Shown in pieces: positions 6,392 through 8,318 of a stretch of DNA of 8,318 bases (within the stretch, counting starts at the first letter, position 1; every line of letters begins with the position of its first letter). The notes beneath the pieces are model-generated. The model worked only from the letters and a program-made list of their open reading frames with translations. It was not told the origin of the DNA and searched no databases. A program made the position numbers and the translations under genes. Location: positions 1 to 8,318 of the forward strand of contig JAEYTQ010000271.1 in NCBI GenBank assembly GCA_023433965.1. Direction: 5' to 3'. This stretch comes from Pseudomonadota bacterium (GTDB lineage Bacteria > Pseudomonadota > Alphaproteobacteria > Rhizobiales > Xanthobacteraceae).

Positions 6392-7207
6392 TTACGTCGC
6401 GCTTTGCGCAAGCGCCTTCGCAATCGACCGCAGATCCTGCCAGGCCAGCCGCTTGTACGAGGGCGAGCGCAACAGATAGGCCGGGTGGAACGTCGGCAGT
6501 GCGCGAATGGTGCGCTGGCCGGTGTCGTAGTCGAACCAGCGCCCGCGGGTGCGCATGATGCCCTCGCGCGTCGACAGCAGCGTCTGCGTCGATGGATTGC
6601 CGAGCGTCACCAGCACGTCAGGATTCACCAGCTCGATATGGCGTTGGATGAAGGGCAGGCAGATTTGCGTCTCCTGCGGCGTCGGCGTGCGGTTGCCGGG
6701 CGGCCGCCAGGGGATCACGTTGGCGATGTAGGCCGTGCTGCGGTTGAGGCCGATGGCTCCGATCATCAGATCGAGCAGCTTGCCGCTGCGCCCGACAAAG
6801 GGAAGCCCCTCGATGTCCTCGTCGCGGCCCGGCGCCTCGCCCACGAACATGATGCGCGCCTGCGGGTTGCCGTCGGCGAACACCAGCCGCGTCGCCGTGT
6901 GCTTCAGCGCGCAGCCCTCGAAACTCTGCATCAGCTCGCGCAGCGCCTCCAGCGTCGGCGCCGTGCGCGCGGCTTCGCGCGCGGCCGCGATCGCGACGTC
7001 GGGTGCAGGGGCGGCTTCTCCGCGCATGACCGCAGGCGCGGCCGGCGGCCGCGGCGCCTCGACCGGATGTGCGGCGCGCGGGGTCGGCGACGGGACATCC
7101 AATTCCGCCAGGCGGTCGATCGGTTCCTCCGCGAGCGCGCAGTCGACACCGGCCTCCAGATAGAAGGCGAGCAGCTCTCGGACGGTGGGTGCAGGTTCGT
7201 GCATCAT
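6392..7207 (-). CDS. Uracil-DNA glycosylase, family 4 type, with two Fe-S cysteines missing
   Basis: Removes uracil from DNA as the first step of base excision repair. The 271-residue protein has the family-4 signature [20 protein letters not shown] (123-142), [15 protein letters not shown] (163-177), and the second active-site motif HPAYLLRSP (241-249). Residues 36-70 are a Pro/Ala-rich linker after a short N-terminal segment, making it longer than the roughly 205-220 residues of thermophile enzymes. Classical members bind a 4Fe-4S cluster through four Cys, in CxxC, CRPPGNR and E..xC contexts. Here FEGC has Phe96 for the first, WRPPGNR has Trp167 for the third, and only Cys99 and Cys183 remain. 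UdgX's KRRIH insertion is absent. ATG 7207 or the adjacent ATG 7204 may start translation; no Shine-Dalgarno is visible, and a -10 element lies very close. Confidence 0.92.
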   Translation of the reverse strand: MMHEPAPTVRELLAFYLEAGVDCALAEEPIDRLAELDVPSPTPRAAHPVEAPRPPAAPAVMRGEAAPAPDVAIAAAREAARTAPTLEALRELMQSFEGCALKHTATRLVFADGNPQARIMFVGEAPGRDEDIEGLPFVGRSGKLLDLMIGAIGLNRSTAYIANVIPWRPPGNRTPTPQETQICLPFIQRHIELVNPDVLVTLGNPSTQTLLSTREGIMRTRGRWFDYDTGQRTIRALPTFHPAYLLRSPSYKRLAWQDLRSIAKALAQSAT

Positions 7208-7220
7208 GGGAAAGTCTGAC

Positions 7221-7226
7221 TTTATA
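7221..7226 (-). promoter_or_regulatory. -10 element for the uracil-DNA glycosylase gene
   Basis: On the minus strand GGTATAAAG contains TATAAA (7226-7221). With normal geometry transcription starts near 7214, giving a leader of only about 7 nt before the ATG at 7207, too short for a usual Shine-Dalgarno contact. No good -35 hexamer is found 16-18 bp upstream, so the promoter is weak or activator dependent. Confidence 0.35.
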
Positions 7227-7252
7227 CCACCCTGGACGGCCTTGCATCCCAG

Positions 7253-7294
7253 CGGAATGCATTTCCGAGGTTGTCCTGCCCGGAAAAATCGGAA
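7253..7294. promoter_or_regulatory. Repeated CGGAA half-sites between the divergent UDG and ETF-QO genes
   Basis: CGGAA (7253-7257) and TTCCG (7263-7267) form an imperfect 15-bp palindrome around TGCAT. Two more CGGAA copies follow as direct repeats at 7281-7285 and 7290-7294. The arrangement could be an operator for an unknown regulator of either gene. Five-base motifs recur easily by chance, so confidence is low. The rest of the 7208-7374 gap holds the UDG -10 element and the short ORF before ETF-QO. Confidence 0.2.
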
Positions 7295-7308
7295 ACAAGG
7301 GGGCGCAA

Positions 7309-7335
7309 ATGACCAAGGACCGTCTCAAGGGCTGA
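7309..7335 (+). CDS. Eight-codon ORF (possible leader) upstream of and in frame with ETF-QO
   Basis: The ATG at 7309 follows AAGGGGG (7297-7303) with a 5-nt spacer, a strong ribosome binding site, and encodes MTKDRLKG before TGA at 7333-7335. The same frame continues without another stop through the family-typical ETF-QO N-terminus (from 7342) into the rest of that protein. It is either a real leader peptide that feeds ribosomes to the downstream start, or the true beginning of ETF-QO interrupted by a nonsense codon or sequencing error. I cannot choose between these from the window. Confidence 0.35.
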   Translation: MTKDRLKG

Positions 7336-7374
7336 GATCAGACGAGCACCGAAGAACTTCCCCCGCGCGAATCC

Positions 7375-8318
7375 ATGGAATTCGACGTCGTCATCGTCGG
7401 CGCCGGCCCCTCGGGCCTGTCGGCCGCGATCCGGCTGAAGCAGCTCAACGCCGATCTCAACGTCGTCGTGGTGGAGAAGGGCTCCGAGGTCGGCGCGCAT
7501 ATTCTCTCCGGCGCCGTCATCGACCCGGCCGGGCTCGACAAGCTGATCCCCGACTGGCGCGAGGATTCCGACTGCCCGCTGAAGACGCAGGTCAAGGACG
7601 ACCGCTTCTTCTGGATGACGGGAGCCGGCGCGATCAAGCTGCCGAACTTCATCATGCCGCCGCTGATGCACAACCACCATTGCTACATCGGCTCGCTCGG
7701 CAATGTCTGCCGTTGGCTGGCGCGCAGGGCCGAGGCGCTCGGGGTCGAGATCTATCCGGGCTTTGCCGCCGCCGAAGTGCTGTATGACGAGGGCGGCAAG
7801 GTCAAGGGCATCGCCACCGGCGACATGGGCGTCGGCCGCGACGGCAAGCCGAAGGATTCCTTCACCCGCGGAATGGAATTGCTCGGCAAGTACACGCTGT
7901 TCGCCGAAGGCGCCCGCGGCAGCCTGACCAAACAGCTCATCAACAAGTTTGCGCTGGACGCCAAGAGCGAGCCGCCGAAATTCGGCATCGGTCTCAAGGA
8001 AGTCTGGCAGATCGACCCCGCCAAGCACCAGAAGGGCTTGATTCAGCATTCCTTCGGCTGGCCGCTCGACATGAAGACGGGCGGCGGCTCGTTCCTCTAT
8101 CATTACGACGACAATCTCGTGGCCGTCGGCTTCGTCGTCCACCTCAACTACGACGATCCCTATCTCTCGCCATTCGACGAGTTCCAGCGCTTCAAGACCC
8201 ATCCCTCGATCCGCGGCACTTTCGAAGGCGCCAAGCGGCTGGCTTACGGCGCGCGCGCCATCACCGAGGGCGGTTATCAGTCGGTGCCGAAGCTCAGCTT
8301 CCCAGGCGGCGCGCTGAT
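7375..8318 (+). CDS. Electron transfer flavoprotein-ubiquinone oxidoreductase, C-terminus cut by window edge
   Basis: Membrane-associated FAD and 4Fe-4S enzyme that takes electrons from reduced electron transfer flavoprotein and passes them to ubiquinone, linking acyl-CoA and amine dehydrogenases to respiration. The window holds about 314 of roughly 550 residues. It opens with the FAD dinucleotide-binding motif DVVIVGAGPSGLSAAIRLKQ, then VVEKGSEVGAHILSGAVIDP, KLPNFIMPPLMHNHHCYIGS, SFTRGMELLGKYTLFAEGARG and HQKGLIQHSFGWPLD, all typical of the family. The iron-sulfur domain lies beyond the edge. Start: ATG 7375 is the only standard in-frame start after the TGA at 7333. Homologues, as I recall them, begin about 11 residues earlier with a sequence like MSTEELPPRES; that stretch is encoded here from 7342, but its first codon is ACG. 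The true start may therefore be ACG 7342, ATG 7375, or ATG 7309 if the TGA is an error. Confidence 0.94.
   Translation, partial: MEFDVVIVGAGPSGLSAAIRLKQLNADLNVVVVEKGSEVGAHILSGAVIDPAGLDKLIPDWREDSDCPLKTQVKDDRFFWMTGAGAIKLPNFIMPPLMHNHHCYIGSLGNVCRWLARRAEALGVEIYPGFAAAEVLYDEGGKVKGIATGDMGVGRDGKPKDSFTRGMELLGKYTLFAEGARGSLTKQLINKFALDAKSEPPKFGIGLKEVWQIDPAKHQKGLIQHSFGWPLDMKTGGGSFLYHYDDNLVAVGFVVHLNYDDPYLSPFDEFQRFKTHPSIRGTFEGAKRLAYGARAITEGGYQSVPKLSFPGGAL

Noticed and set aside
4813..6558. A 581-codon plus-strand frame overlapping the membrane protein gene
   Set aside because: It is very Arg/Ala-rich and lacks membrane segments or motifs. The frame at 4817 gives clean hydrophobic helices.
7222..8202. A 326-codon minus-strand frame opposite ETF-QO
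   Set aside because: The plus strand encodes an unmistakable ETF-QO; the antisense product has no recognisable feature.

Overview
The window looks like an ordinary core-chromosome stretch of a high-GC alphaproteobacterium, most likely a Bradyrhizobium-type member of the Nitrobacteraceae. The evidence is strong GC bias at third codon positions, protein sequences that read like Bradyrhizobium homologues, a GTTC-N7-GTTC LexA-type box (the alphaproteobacterial form), a TTGA-N6-TCAA FixK/FNR-type box, and GC-rich palindromes of the kind scattered through these genomes. The assignment rests on recognition, not on a database search. I see no tRNA, rRNA, CRISPR array, transposase, integrase or phage gene.

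Layout. Positions 1-1880 (minus strand) hold the N-terminal 626 residues of a phosphoketolase, cut by the left edge. A 210-bp divergent intergenic region (1881-2090) carries a FixK/FNR-like palindrome on the phosphoketolase side and a LexA-type box embedded in a promoter on the other side. A short plus-strand run follows: a PA0069-family (Spl-like) radical SAM protein (2091-3254), a VOC/glyoxalase-fold protein 23 bp downstream (3278-3733), and ribonuclease HII (3810-4667). Two GC-rich hairpins follow rnhB. Next is a polytopic membrane protein resembling GT39/ArnT-type glycosyltransferases (4817-6325), which converges on a minus-strand family-4-type uracil-DNA glycosylase (6392-7207) across a long palindrome. 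Divergent from the glycosylase, and cut by the right edge, is electron transfer flavoprotein-ubiquinone oxidoreductase (from 7375).

How the parts relate. Three genes act on damaged or unusual DNA: the radical SAM protein, RNase HII and uracil-DNA glycosylase. The radical SAM gene is the most interesting. Its promoter has a perfect GTTC-N7-GTTC box covering the -35 region, its inferred transcription start falls on the A of its ATG (a leaderless message), and its protein ends in QLSLF, a textbook sliding-clamp-binding pentapeptide. Together these suggest an SOS-induced, replisome-tethered DNA repair enzyme, possibly co-transcribed with the VOC gene. The other genes are metabolic: phosphoketolase makes acetyl phosphate from sugar phosphates, and ETF-QO passes electrons from acyl-CoA and amine dehydrogenases to ubiquinone.

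Two annotation problems deserve care. The family-typical N-terminus of ETF-QO begins at an ACG where an ATG is expected, preceded in the same frame by an 8-codon ORF with a strong ribosome binding site. The uracil-DNA glycosylase has Phe and Trp where two of the four iron-sulfur cysteines of classical family-4 enzymes should be.
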